Notes under the pieces: model-generated
Database searches by the model: none
What the model was told of the DNA's origin: nothing
Seen by the model: the letters and a program-made list of their open reading frames with translations, nothing else
Program-made: the position numbers and the translations under genes
Shown here: in pieces, positions 44,951 through 57,304 of the stretch
Position numbering within the stretch: position 1 is the stretch's first letter
Layout of the letters: each line of letters begins with the position of its first letter
DNA from: Camillea tinctor
Lineage: Eukaryota > Ascomycota > Sordariomycetes > Xylariales > Xylariaceae
Length of the DNA stretch: 64,000 bases
Assembly: GCA_022578605.1 (NCBI GenBank)
Contig: MU394096.1
Span: 186,001-250,000, forward strand
Direction: 5' to 3'

Positions 44951-45158
44951 ACAGGAGTACAAAGAATTTAAGATTCAGAAGAGGCGGAAGTAGTATAACG
45001 TCTCCCCAGTGAAGGCGTACGATGACGATCACGAAAGTTTGATTTAGCTAGAACGAGGAAAAATGCGGGGAGAACCTTTTTTTCTCTTTTTTTTCTTTTG
45101 GGATTAGGGGAAAGTGTAAATGTTGCGTATCTCCGTTGTACGTATCTCTGTTGTGTGA

Positions 45159-45176
45159 GTGTGTGTGTGTGTGTGT
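45159..45176 (+). repeat. (GT)9 microsatellite
   Basis: Nine GT units lie within a longer TG-rich stretch (about 45150-45215) upstream of PPZ1. Confidence 0.85.
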
Positions 45177-45455
45177 GGGTGTATGTTGTATGTGTGTATG
45201 AGAGTGTAGGTGTGTATGAAAAGAATCAGAACTAGAAGGACGACTTAGTCGTGAGGAAAGACAGAAACACCGTACATACCCAAGAAGGATTCGTAGCAGA
45301 AAGTGCTGGTGGGTTCTGGTCACGGCGCCAAGCAATGAGGGCAGAAACTAGACAGCAGGTAGAGTTTCGCGAAGGGAAGCTTAGAGTCTCGGCGCTGGGC
45401 ACTGGGCACTGGGCACTGAGCGTTGGAGGGGAGGGGAGAAGAAAGATAGGATGTA

Positions 45456-45503
45456 GTAGTATCTTCTGTAGTATCTTCTGTAGTATCTTCTGTAGTATCT
45501 TCT
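45456..45503 (+). repeat. 12-bp tandem repeat, four copies
   Basis: The unit GTAGTATCTTCT is repeated four times without a mismatch and followed by a partial GTAGTG. It creates repetitive CSIF or EDTT peptides in two frames, which explains the apparent frames across it. A shorter array of CTGGGCA lies just upstream (about 45399-45417). Confidence 0.95.
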
Positions 45504-48500
45504 GTAGTGTATTGTAGTGTGTGGTAGTGTAAAGTGAAGGTGTATAGCGATACCGTATGAATGACGAGATGTGCCCGATTGACCGTCTCTCTGATCGATA
45601 CCGTATACAAGTCTTGGGTGTGTCGGGCCGCAGCGATGGGGAGTCAATCGATGGGAATCTGGGGGGAGAGGGGAGGGGAAAGAGTAATATGCTGCAGTAA
45701 TCGTTTGTTTCTTTAGTCTTGGCGATATGCGAGTAGTCCCGGTCTATGGAAAAGGTATGGCTGAAGAAAGCAGAAATAGTAAAAAATAAAAATAAAAAAT
45801 AAAAAAAAGTTTATGTTGTAGAGATAAGACAACCAGACCAAGTGTGTGGTGGTTGTGACAATGTCGTAGTCGATAAGTGTAGGTTAGCATGTAATGTAGG
45901 TAGTGTGTTGTAGTGTAGTTGCGGGAATGATGGAACAATCAAGTTGTGTGGTGAAGCAGAAGAGAGTAGTAGGGGTTAGGTAATGTCAGGTAGTGTGTAT
46001 GCATGTACTAATGTACCTTCACTACATCAGTACATCCATCTGTATGTAGTGTCCAGGTACCTGCCTTAGGTGGTAGAGGTAGGCCTTTGTACCTATACCT
46101 CCACTTGGAGGGAATGACCAAAGAAAAAAATAAGTGGGGTTCTTCAAAGCTGATAGGTACCCAGTCCTGCCATTCTTTCAGGTCAGGTCCAGACGTTGCA
46201 AGTCCCCCAGTAAGATAGATTATGCTTGTCTTCTCTTTCTCCGGTGTCGTATCCGCTCAAGTCGAGCCAAGTCAGGTTCTCGTCACTCCAAGTAGTATAG
46301 TTGGTAAAAGGTTATTTTTTTTTCTCCCTTCTATTGATACACGTAGGTACTCCGTAGCTGTATGTAAGTCTCCACAGAACAACAAATCAATACTTACTTA
46401 GGTAGTATGTCGTTATAATGCCCGTTATGTATTGTTGGGGTTTGATAATATATAATATAAAATAATATAATACACTACAACTAGTTAACTCTTTTAATGG
46501 AAATGAAATTATCGTGTAGTGTTGATGGGTGCATGTGAAAGAAAAAAGGGTTGCTTGTGCATCGTTAGGTTGTAATAGTTAAAGGTTGTAGTTTGATTCA
46601 ATATACCTACATACATAATCTAAACTTTAGCTGGTGTCATTACAGCGAGTAATATGTACATCAACAAGAAAGAAGAAGAAAAGGGACGAATGAATCCAGG
46701 TTAAGACCGATCTGGATTGTCACATTGCAATTTGTAGTGACCCGTTTTCTTTTCGCTGATGAGCTTTACCGTGTTCCAATGAGACACGGCCAATCGTGAA
46801 GATCAGAACCCTCACGATGGCACCTGCTAAAAAGAACTAGGCTTTGGGATCTCCGATGCATATTGGACCTGCTTATCCGGCTGCCGAGGAGGTTTATGGA
46901 GTGTAGAATATGGAGTATGGAGTATGGAGTAGTATGTCTATGTGTGTTGATAAGGTTTGTTCCGAGGAGCAAAGAAGAAAAAACGAGGGATTTGAAGGTC
47001 AGAAGAAAAAAAGGCCTCGCTCTTGAGTAACGATGACTTCGGTAACTTGGGCGCAATGTATTAGTCGATATGGCACTTGGCCTGTTCTAGAAAATCAGGT
47101 GGGGTGATAGGTATAGGTCCGGTACGTCGAGTGCACTGACAACTCCTAAATGCCAATTTAGACCCAAAATGATCAGGTCCGAATCAACAAATTACTAACT
47201 TAATGTTGGTGATTTGTGATGAGGCTCGTCGGCTTTCGATGCTTATTGTCTGTCGCAAGATTGCTTCAAGGCCCGGCGAGACCATGTTGGGTCTCCTTGG
47301 CCTTGGACTTTCGGGAACTTAGCGGCACGTGGTTAATTGTAGCCTCCTAACAATTAGGTAATTGATGGCTTGTGGATCTGGCCCGCCACCAATCAACTGT
47401 GCACCCTCTTTTTCTCTCTCTCCTCCTGTCACTCGAGCTGATAAGGGGATAAGGGGCATGGAGATAATGTGCTACATATAAAGCTTGAATGAACCTTAAG
47501 TTGTATTTATTATCATCACTAATTTTTTTCTATTTTAAAGAGGAACCCGACACTATGGATCTGATCAAGTCTTTACATAATAATTTGATATTGTATATAC
47601 CAAAATAGAATCGGAATCCAGGTACGTATTCAAATTGCTTCACCGATCAGTTTATCCCACTACTAAGTTCTTGGTACTCACTTGACCACTGTATCTAATA
47701 AATAGGTTATACCTATACGTACTAGAAAACCCGCTGGGGATTAAAGTTCTAGGTAGATTACCTAGTTTGTGTCTCTTAGGCATTCTTCATGGTTAGAGTG
47801 TAAATATTTGGCATCCTACCTAACCTATGATAGTAGCATGAATAGTGTCGCTTTTAAGAAGGTGGCTTTGGGCCTTTGGACCCGTGTGGCCCTTTACAAT
47901 AAACACCACATCTTTGTCATAATAATATGTCTTACTCTTTCGTCCGGCCTAGATTCACATAGCCCCGTAGCATGTTCTGTTAATGTGGGGTATGTGTGTG
48001 CGAATGCGGAAGGATATTGTTGTTGTTATTGTTCAAAATCTAGAGAGATTGACCATACCATACCGGTCCTGTCTAGACGAAACGGGATAAACCTGATGTG
48101 TTATTCCTTCTCCAACCGTCATCCTTATCATTGAAGTAACTAGCCTTCAACGTAGTAACGTGGCATATTTAGTGCCAGTGTATTGGATACCGAACATCTC
48201 AAATGAACAGTTCATTGCTGTCGACACAAAGCAGAAGACAAATCAGATTGTGGTGGCTGCGCAAACTCAACTCTACCCCAATACCTGTGTTCAGGACTAA
48301 AACTTATCAGATTGAGCAAGAAAAAGGGGGAGCCGGTGACAAAAACAGCTTGTCATCATTACCTCCTATACATGCACAGACCACAGACGAAGCCGGGCTG
48401 CTCGGTCTTCCGGCCCCATTTACTACGGAATTCTCAAGAGACAGAGAGGGTCCAGGCACTGGCCGGGGCTCATCATGAAAGAATGAAAAGGCAACAGGTA

Positions 48501-48649
48501 ATTCTCTAACTAGAAAAGTTACATCGACATTAACCGTGGCTATCATACACTTACCATACTCTTCCACTTCATATTGTTTGCATGCTATTTACTCGGGTAA
48601 ATGCACTCTCTAATCTCCTAGACTTGAGAGAAGCGGTACAGCCCCGATG

Positions 48650-48662
48650 TCCCGGACCGGGA
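48650..48662. promoter_or_regulatory. Palindrome TCCCGG-A-CCGGGA
   Basis: A perfect 13-bp palindrome with a single central base contains CGG-N1-CCG, the layout of binding sites for Zn2Cys6 transcription factors. With one bulge it extends to GATG on the left and CATC on the right. It lies far (2.6 kb) from the nearest supported start codon, so its role is uncertain. Confidence 0.35.
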
Positions 48663-51234
48663 GCATCTATATCGCGGCTTCATAGGACCCGAATATGGTA
48701 AAAACCGAGGTCTCGAAAGCCGGGGCGGCAGCAGAGTAGTACTCACTTCCTGAAATCGGGGTAGAGTGGATCCGGGACTTTGTTCTCGATCGCATACGGA
48801 CTTTGCCTATTATTATGGGGTTTGCGGGGTTGCTACAATCGGTTTCACTTCCGGGTACAGCCTGTCCGCTTTCAGAAGCAAAGTGCCGCCCAGTTGGTTC
48901 ACCGGAGGCGGACAAGACCGGAAGCGTCTATTTTTAGAGATTCTTGTTCTTTTCTCACCCACGCCACAGAGCCGGTAACCGAGGCCTAAGGCAGAAATGG
49001 AAGTTGGGAGAGAATGTTCAATATGTAGGTAGTATGTATCAATGTACTAGGTATTAATCCCCCCCCCGCTAATAACGAGGTGCAGATGAACCGGGTTTCA
49101 CATGCGCCACACATCCTAGACAAGCTGAAGGAGAAATCACATTTACGCTAGAACTAGGTAAATCGGGTCTTAAGCTCAGCCAAGACTTCAAAGCCACCAG
49201 CCACTCCATTATAATTGTACATGTTCATCTATCCCCGGTTTGGGGAAGGGTTTAAACAATTTTCTATACGAAGAGACAGGTTAATGCGGACCAGTTCTCG
49301 ATCTATCTTGCATGATCGTTGTAACTGTTTTTGTGTTGTTCTTTTTTTTCTTCATGAATTGAAATACTAAACTTAACAGCAGTAATTTTATTTTTCTAGT
49401 CTATTTTCTTCATTCTTGCTCTTTTAATCAATTGTGAACTTTGTCAACCCCGAAATGGGCAGCAATGCCTAGGTAGTGTTTCTGTATGTATGCATGTGTG
49501 AGAGAGGCCGCGTCAGGACATAGCCATTAAGAGGTGTTTCTTTTTCCTCTCTCCCCGCCTTCGCCTAATGACGCCACAACCATCATAGGACCGTACGTAA
49601 GAGGCCCCTGCTTATAGGCTTGTCAACCTCCTCCATATACGGAGTATTCCTTCTGGTAATACTGCCAAAAAGCTAGGAAGAAAAAAAAAACTGCGTATTC
49701 AGCTGATCTACGTTATCATCGGTTTTGGTACTCCCACTTAGAACCTGCAAGTCGACGCGGCCGTACCCACTGTTTTTGGGGTTCTTGTTTTTTTAGTTTT
49801 TGTTTTTTATTTTCTCACACACAATGTTGTTGTTTTTTGACCGTGTTACTATCTACCTTTTATTTGTTGATTCTTTTGCCTTGACTTTCTTTCTTGGAGT
49901 AAAGTAGGGTTTGATCAGCTAGTGTATCATTACCACGGTATGGTTGCTACTAGAAACTGTCTCGAGTGTGTCTCTGTTCACACGACAACCTCTTGGCAGA
50001 TTCATGGGTACCGAATCCTATAAAAATAGAGTATTTATGAAACCCGTAGCCAGTAGTATTCTTCATGAACGGACCTACTCTAAATGGGATCATAGAATGA
50101 TCAGACGCGGAGCCGATTAACCGTTAGGTCCTAACAACGTAGTAGCCTAAACCGTCAGTAAACAGTAGCTGAGGCGTTATCCCAATGTTCATTAACTGCC
50201 ACTTTGGGGTTCGTTAGATCCCATCCCTTATAGAGAGATGGACCCAAAGAAAATGAACCCGGCTAGAGTCCCTAGTGAACGTTGATGTGGGTTGGTTATC
50301 TCTCTCATTTCCTATCATGCGGGAGGTTGGCTTGGCTTGGGGAATCCGAGAAGATAATGGGCAGTGATGGTTATAGTTATTAGTGGTGGTGGTGATGTGA
50401 TAGAGAGGATGTACCGAGTTAGTATGCACACACACAATACCTAAAGTGAACACAACAATCGTAAGAGGGGACGAATGGGACGAATAGGGCGAATGGTTAC
50501 TGCAGTCGGGTCGTTTGCTTGCATGTCTTTTTAGTGGTCTTTAGGTGGCTCTAGGCCACTCACAACAGCCGTTGCCCGCGGGGCTGAGTTTAGAAAGTAC
50601 GTATGTACTCCGTACATACATACCTAGGTAGGTAGTGCTAGGGCAGGTCAGTCGTCAGCCGGGCTGAGTGAGAGGAAAGAAGGACCCCTCTAAATCTGCA
50701 TTGCCCTGCGCTGTTGCAGGGATTGCCCAGGGTGTGTGTGTACAAAGCAGCAAAGCAGGAAGCACACTAGGAAAGCACATCAGAGGACTGCGCCACGCTA
50801 GGTGAGTTGGACTGGCGATCAATAGGTTGGGTAGGTTGGTAAGTCCTTCCTACACACCAAGATAGAAGAAAAATAATAAATACTTCGGGTCTCATCCTTC
50901 CCGTAAACCCTTACTTTCCGATGTTTCCTTCTCTCTCTCATCTACCTAAGTATTTATTTACTTGACTATTCCCGTTTCATTCCATTTATATATTTCTCTC
51001 CTCCTCTCCTCTCCTCCAAACCACATCGAAAAAGAACACCCCACTCGTTTGGCAGTTCTGAGGGGATCAAAGTCCACTAACAAGTTTTCGAAGCCGTTAT
51101 TACATCACCCTTCGCCACCAATAAAAACCCACCAACCACCCGCTCACTATTAAAGAGTCGAGAGAAGAAACGAGAACAGAGAATACCGACCCAACCCGAA
51201 TAGAACGAAAAGAAAACAAAAACAAAACTCGATA

Positions 51235-52212
51235 ATGGGTCTCGGGAGATATGTTTGCGTGGCTCTGCCATTCATCTTAACCCTAGGCAGCATTATCTGC
51301 GGCCTCATCGCTGGTCTGACCGGTGTCACCAGTACTGGTCTCTACCTCTTCCGAATCGATGTAACCAATCTTACCGTCAACGTCGATCAGCTCCAGTCTC
51401 TTGTCAACAACGCCAGCGAAATCCTTAACTCTCGTTCACCTGCCCCCCAAGACGCCAGCGACGTAGCCTCGGCTGTTGGATCCACCGAGATCACCGCCGA
51501 GGACCTAGGCCTTGCTAATGTCTACGACTTTAACCTCTGGGGCTACTGCGTTACCCCCCAGAACGGTTCCCAAAACTGCACCAGGGCCAAGTACAACTGG
51601 GCTGCCACGGAGCTGAACACGTCCTGGGTCGAGACGTTCGCTGATGTCGCCGGCCTTAACATCACTATTCCTGATGAGCTCAATGATGGTCTGACTTTGT
51701 TCAAGACTGTCTCGCGATGGACTGAGATTGTGTACATCATCTCGATGGTTCTGCTTGGCCTCGAGCTGTTCGTCGGCATCTTCACTGCCTGCTCCCGGGC
51801 TATTTCCTGCCTTACCTGGCTCGTGTCTGGCTTCGCCACCGCCGCTGTCATTGCTGCCGCAGTGATGATGACCGTCATGGCCTCCGTCGTTGTCGGTGCC
51901 GTCAAGGGTGTTGCCGACGACTATGGTGTAGAGAGCAACTTGAACAACAATTTCCTAGCTACTGTCTGGATCGGTGTCGCCTTCGCTCTAGCTGCCAGTC
52001 TCTTCTGGCTATTCTCTGCTTGCTGCTGCAAGGCCGAGCGCCGCTCTAGCCACAAGCGCGGTGGTAGCGAGACCGAGAAGTTCTTGCCCACTGGCTCGTA
52101 CGTCCCTCTCGGTGAGCAGAACGGCCAGAACGGCTACAGCAACGGAAGCAACCAGCGTGGTGGTGCCCGCTCGGACCTTGCTTACGAGCCGTACTCTCAC
52201 TCGCGTGTCTAA
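51235..52212 (+). CDS. SUR7/PalI-type four-helix membrane protein, 325 aa
   Basis: This intronless gene encodes 325 residues with four hydrophobic segments (about 7-29, 165-186, 198-226 and 243-266) and a cytosolic hydrophilic tail. SUR7-family proteins sit in the plasma membrane domains organised by eisosomes and influence cell-wall synthesis and endocytosis. The first extracellular loop carries the claudin-like family signature FNLWGYC at residues 99-105 with a partner Cys at 115, plus several N-glycosylation sequons (NLT, NAS, NGS, NCT, NTS, NIT). The C-terminal tail (EKFLPTGSYVPLGEQ onward) is Gly/Asn/Ser-rich. The start at 51235 follows an A-rich leader and gives a proper first helix. 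Which SUR7 subfamily (Sur7, Fmp45, or a mould-specific one) it belongs to cannot be decided by eye. Confidence 0.88.
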   Translation: MGLGRYVCVALPFILTLGSIICGLIAGLTGVTSTGLYLFRIDVTNLTVNVDQLQSLVNNASEILNSRSPAPQDASDVASAVGSTEITAEDLGLANVYDFNLWGYCVTPQNGSQNCTRAKYNWAATELNTSWVETFADVAGLNITIPDELNDGLTLFKTVSRWTEIVYIISMVLLGLELFVGIFTACSRAISCLTWLVSGFATAAVIAAAVMMTVMASVVVGAVKGVADDYGVESNLNNNFLATVWIGVAFALAASLFWLFSACCCKAERRSSHKRGGSETEKFLPTGSYVPLGEQNGQNGYSNGSNQRGGARSDLAYEPYSHSRV

Positions 52213-52768
52213 AGGGATATGGATATTCTATGACATGAAACATAAACAAAACAAAAATACACAAAAACATCATGGTAATCGAGCCACATGGATATAGACT
52301 GGGTGGTTTATCTAGTCATCAAACTTGCATTTACCGGCGCTTTGGTTTGGGAATGATGAGAATGAATGAACTGGTTGCGGTTAAGGTCTAGGAGGATTGT
52401 TTTCGGGTGTGCGACCCTGGAAAGGAGGGGATACCCAAAGCATTAAGATAGAATTAATGCCATATCTAGTCGTATAAACGTTTATACAATTCCAAAGTTT
52501 TTTTTTCTTCTCACTTAAACTCGGGCCTTAATGTGGTGTTGCTTCTTGATACTTACCTCTAGGCACTTCCATATAAGTGACGTTAATCACGTGTGACCAA
52601 TGACGAATAACCTCGTTTAACACATATCGGGATGATAATTGAATAATACATAGATTATCTAAGTCAAGAGTCTGTCTCTATAATTTCATAGGACTCACTA
52701 AGTTGGGTTTGTTCTTATTCTTTCTTATACTTACCTCATGACATGAATCGTTGATGAATTACCACCCA
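52213..52768. other. Intergenic region, SUR7-like to WDR6-like
   Basis: No gene. A CACGTG core sits at 52588-52593 about 175 bp upstream of the WDR6-like start, inside TCACGTGTGACC, a plausible bHLH site. The rest is AT-rich. Confidence 0.5.
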
Positions 52769-55700
52769 ATGTCTCGCGAGGTTAGTCTTCTTTTTTTTCT
52801 CAGCTTCTCGTAATTAAAAATTTTTTTGCGCACGACCTCCTCCGGCACAAGTTCCGGCTTGACGATCGTTATGACACAAAACCCTCGCTAACACACACAT
52901 AACTCCGTATCCCTGTTCAGCCAGCAGCCCTCCGTCCTCTTGAACGGGAATACGTGCTGAATCCCATCACAGCTCTCGCCTTCTTTTATTCCTCTACCAC
53001 GAAACGCCAGTATGTCTTAGCTGGCGAGGATACCGATATCAAGATCTATGATGTCGCCTCCTCTCGTTTCTGTGGCCAGTTTTCCGTCTTCGGGGCCCAG
53101 CCTATCCAGGGGATTGCCGTGCCGCCCCAGGATGCGGGTCATATCCCTACCCAAGTTCTAACCTGGGGTGGTCATCTCGTGAAGGTGTTGTCCTGGGAGC
53201 TTATCGAAGAGTGTATTGCATCAGGACATGTTAGCGAGGAGAGTCTTGCGAATAGCGCCGATGAGGTCAGGGCTCCGGACTGGATTTTCGACGGGAGGAT
53301 CTCGCCTTTCAGCAGCGGGCGCATTGTCCTCCTTACCGCGCACAATGAGGTCATCCAGGCCCAAGTCAGCTCGGACCAGAGATCTCTGACCTTCGGCAAG
53401 ATTCAATCGCCATCAAGGCCGATCCTCTACTCGGGGAATTTCTTCTGGGTTTCCAGTGACTGCGTCCTCGTGGCCGCCGGGACTGTGTTTGGAGAGATCC
53501 TCGTTTGGAAATGCAACCTTGGTTCCGAAAGTTGCGAACCTAGCTGCGAGGTGCTGTTTGTGTTCTCGGGACACGAAGGCTCAATCTTTGGGGTGAATAT
53601 CTCTCCGGAGATACGGTCCCCTTCTGGAGAGACCGTGAGGCTGCTTGCAAGCTGTAGTGATGACCGGACTGTTCGTATATGGGATATTACCGAAAGGCAT
53701 AACGATGGTAGAAATATACAGGGTGGGTACAAGAGCCAAATCTCAGACGCCCGGGAGACGGGATTTGGAGATAGTGTTCAAACAACAGGACACGGCGATA
53801 GCGTAACAAGATGCGTAGCAGTGGCCATGGGACATATCTCGAGGATATGGCAAGTCGAGTTTGCAAAAACGAATAGACATTCCCCGGAACACAATACCAT
53901 CGAGGTCTACTCTTTCGGGGAAGATTCCACTGCTCAGAAGTGGCATCTTCACTTGGGAGATCGGTCACTGTCCACTACTTCTATCAATGGGACAACGACT
54001 GAACCAATGCAGATTACAGCTAGCCTGACACACCAAACTACATTCTCGAACCACAGTGGCAAGCACATTTGGTCTCATGCTATGACGGTTGACGATGATG
54101 AAAACTTGCTTATCGCCACAGGCGGAGCAGATGGAAAGGTAGTTCTTATAGGTGAGGCTTCGGTGAACCTATCTAATGAGAATAATAATAGTCAAACAAT
54201 ATCCGCCCCGAGTTCGAAAGACCAAGGCGGCATGATTGAATTATCTTTAACAGATGTAGTCGCATCATGCCAATCACATCCTAGTTCACAGGGTACGCTG
54301 TGTGCATCAAACTCAGAAGCACCAGACAATTCAGTAACAAGTTCATTTCTTCGCTACAATTTCATCACCCATGATCGTCTCTTCACTATCACGAACTGTG
54401 GTCGAGTATTCATTGGCAACTTTGGCGATAATCTTAGATGGAGAGAGCTGGTTTTACCAGACGAGACCCGTAAGGCTATCAGCTCTTATTCCGTGGTTAC
54501 CAACTCGGCATCTAGTTTAATGGCTTTCATCGGTACGACCAGCGGTGAGATCTTCTGCTACCAGGACTGCGAAGGTCAATCACTTCAGCCGGTAATGAAG
54601 GCACACGGAAAGATTCATGACATTTTCTGTCTTTCTGGCGGCAGCAAGACAGTATGCCAGAACGACCAAGGTCATGACAAACCCGAGAATGATTACTCGG
54701 ATATTCTTGTCACTGTCCTTGGTAGCGCCGAAGCTAAGCTTCTCCGGGTTAATTCTAGTGCCTCTATTACAAGACATACCGGGGTCACTCTAAAACCGGG
54801 GTTTACTCCTACTGCAGCGGCGTTCTGCCGAGAATATCTTGTTCTTGGTTCGAGACATGGCCTCGTATCGGTCCTCAGCCAAGATAGCGATGGGAATTAT
54901 TCACCTGCGTTAAACATCAGAGTCAAACTCAAGGACGCCATCACCTCTATCCTCCCTCTCCCCAGCCGCGATGAAAGCTCATCGACCAACTACTTCCTCA
55001 CTACGGGCCGGGACGGCAAATTCCGGATCTACGAGATCAAATCCACCCCCGGCAGAGCAGTGGAGGCACCCCTCTTGCACGAGACCTCCCCGCCCTTCGG
55101 CCCCATGATCGAGGGGTCCTGGTTCTCCACGAACGCCGACGGGACGCGGGACCTCCTTCTCTGCGGGTTCCGGAGCAAGCACTTCGTGGTGTGGAACGAG
55201 ACGCAGCGCCAGGAGGTCGCGGCCATCGAGTGCGGCGGGGGGCACCGGAACTTCGCCTACACGTCAGCGGCCGGCCGCCCCGACCGCGTGCGCTTCGCCT
55301 TCACCAAGGCCTCGCGGATGCGCGTGTTCGCGCAGGCGCGCGCCCCGCACCGCACGCTCAAGCCCGGAGCCCACGGCCGCGAGATCAAAGCCGTTAGCGC
55401 CGCCGGCCGGCTCGTGGCCACCGCCGCCGAGGACACCGTCATACGCATATGGGAGAACGGCGAGCGGCTGCGCTGCGCCGCCGCCGTCGAGAGGCACGCA
55501 ACCGGGATCCAGGCCCTGCGCTGGTGCGGCCCCGAGCACCTGTTCAGCAGCGGCGGTAACGAGGAGTTCTTCGCGTGGCGCGTGCGGGGGCTGGACTGCC
55601 ACGGCGGGAGTCTCGCGGTGGTCTGCGAGGCCGTGTTCACGGACCGGTCTGCCGCGGGCGACCTGCGCATCACCGACTTCGACGTTGAGCGCACGGGGCC

Positions 55701-56397
55701 CGCCGAGTTCCGCATCGCCATGGCGCTGTCCAACTCCACGGCCCAGTGCTACGCCTACAGCGCCGCGCGCGGCTTCCGGCTCCTGGGCCGCCGCGCGTAC
55801 ACCGGCGCGTGCCTCACCCAGGCCAGGTGCCTCGGCCGCGGCCTCCTGACCGCCGCTACGGACGGGCATCTGGCGGTTTATAATGATGTCGGGGGCGAGG
55901 GGGCGCCGCTTGTGGCAAGGCTGCACCAGAGTACGGTCAAAGCGCTCGATGTGCGCGCGCTCGGGACGGCGTACCTGGTCGTTACGGGGGGCGACGATAA
56001 TGCGCTGGGGGTGGCGCACGTGTGGTGTCCTCCAACTTCTCCTGCGCACCCGTCCAGCTCAGATGTGGGGGGAGCGCAGGGGTTCCAGATCAAGAGCAAG
56101 TCCATCGTCAGGTCCGCGCACGCGGCTGCCATCACGGGCGTCGCGATCGCGATGCTTGATGAGGAGGGGGACGCGGCAGTGGTGGTTACGGCGAGCAATG
56201 ACCAGCGCGTTAAGGTCTGGCGGCTTGTGGGCTGGCGGAGCGGGGCCCTGAGGCTGCAGATCCTGGATGATCGGTATAGCGCGGTGGCGGACGCGGGGGA
56301 TTTGGAGGTTCTGGACGGTGATGCGGATGGGGGAGATGGAGGCTTGAGGGTCATGGTTGGGGGCGTGGGGATGGAGGTTTGGAGGTTGAGGGTTTGA
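52769..56397 (+). CDS. WD40 protein of the WDR6/Trm734 (Rtt10) family, 1162 aa
   Basis: Exon 2 (52921-56397) is certain; exon 1 is inferred as a 12-nt piece at 52769-52780 encoding MSRE, followed by donor GTTAGT and acceptor CTGTTCAG. The main frame has no in-frame ATG between the upstream stop (52900-52902) and the conserved N terminus, so an upstream start exon is required. The joined N terminus reads MSREPAALRPLEREYVLNPITAL. WDR6/Trm734 partners with the Trm7 methyltransferase for 2'-O-methylation of tRNA wobble position 34; in yeast Rtt10 also affects endosomal recycling and Ty1. Family features are YVLAGEDTDIKIYD near the start and FSGHEGSIFGVNIS followed by LLASCSDDRTVRIWD. Further WD repeats (AEDTVIRIWENG, TASNDQRVKVWRL) follow to the end. 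GC content jumps sharply near 54950: the last 1.4 kb are extremely GC-rich. Confidence 0.88.
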
Positions 56398-57304
56398 TGG
56401 GTATACACACGGCTTGGGTTAGAGGGGTGGGATAGAGGGGATGCATGTAGAGAGATATATAGGATATACTAGGTATATATACATAGGTGGCTATTCGGGT
56501 ATGTGTAGAGCCCTCAAGAAAGAAATAGATGAGTATAACCTGTCTTGTTGTATCTTATTATCTTGATTCGTGTTATTTGAGTGATAGCTCATCCCGATAT
56601 ATTTGATTGTTGTTAAGGAGCATAGTCTCCTTATTCCCCTTGTTGAATTTACCAATCCATCTCATACCTCCTAAGTTTTCGCTTCCCTAGCCAACCTAAC
56701 TACCGCGTGGATGTATTGATACTTATTTCATTTTTTCAGTCAACTTTATCCTTGTTTTTCTAACATATAGAGAACTTGATAATGTATAAGAATTCCCATC
56801 ATCTCTCATGGTGTCTTGTTAATCAGCCGTAGTCAATACCTAGAGCCAGCAGGTGTTATCAAGGACACAACAAAATTGCAAGTTGACATTTACTAGCAGT
56901 CTTTGCAAAGTCCGGGAGGTGATTTGGGTATAATGGTATATTACTATTTACCTAAATTATATGATACTACCAACTTTACTTATACCTCTCTGTATCCCGA
57001 TTCCCGATTATGTGAGTAGCCCTTTTCATATTTGATTTGTTAGTTGTTACAATAATCACTCCCTACTAGGTAGTATTTGCTAACAACAACAAACCAATAA
57101 AATTTACAATGTATATAATATATAGCCCTTATCCAGGTAGTGATCACTAGTCTACCTTTGTTTTGAATAAGGTCTATTTAGCACTCATGTATTCTTAAGA
57201 GGCAAGAGACTTGAACATATATAGAACAAATCCATTGACAAACAAGTACAAGACTTAAAAACAAAAATACACTGTTCCTTTCAATTGGAACAGGAACAAA
57301 AAGT
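56398..57304. other. AT-rich intergenic region, WDR6-like to tRNA-Val
   Basis: No gene is supported. The region is strongly AT-rich after the GC-rich end of the WDR6-like gene. AAAAA at 57298-57302 is a T-run on the minus strand and serves tRNA-Val. Confidence 0.5.
57298..57302 (-). terminator. Polymerase III terminator of tRNA-Val
   Basis: TTTTT on the minus strand lies two bases beyond the discriminator base of tRNA-Val, the usual place for a polymerase III stop. Confidence 0.75.

Larger units (their letters stand above)
44382..51234. other. 6.85-kb gene-poor divergent region, PPZ1 / SUR7-like
   Basis: No gene can be supported in this long stretch. It contains simple repeats (AG 44933-44950, GT 45159-45176), a 12-bp tandem array (45456-45503), a TATGGAG-type repeat near 46905-46930, and a 13-bp palindrome at 48650-48662. 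The part from about 48200 to 48990 is more GC-balanced and has several frames of 65-91 codons on both strands, none with recognisable motifs. Regulatory DNA, non-coding transcripts or a fast-evolving multi-exon gene remain possible. Confidence 0.45.

Noticed and set aside
45251..45647. Frames with CSIF or RRYY repeats on both strands
   Set aside because: They translate a perfect 12-bp tandem repeat in intergenic DNA, not a protein.
48667..48915. 82-codon minus-strand frame with a following GTGAGT donor
   Set aside because: It starts at TTG, and downstream acceptors lead to stops in the frames I tried, so no gene model holds.
47769..48989. Cluster of 65-121-codon frames on both strands
   Set aside because: Several open only at non-ATG codons, none shows a known motif, and no convincing exon chain could be assembled; kept only as a note on the gene-poor region.
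55264..56049. 261-codon minus-strand frame in the WDR6-like gene
   Set aside because: Antisense shadow of very GC-rich sense codons, rich in Arg/Ala/Gly, with no motif.
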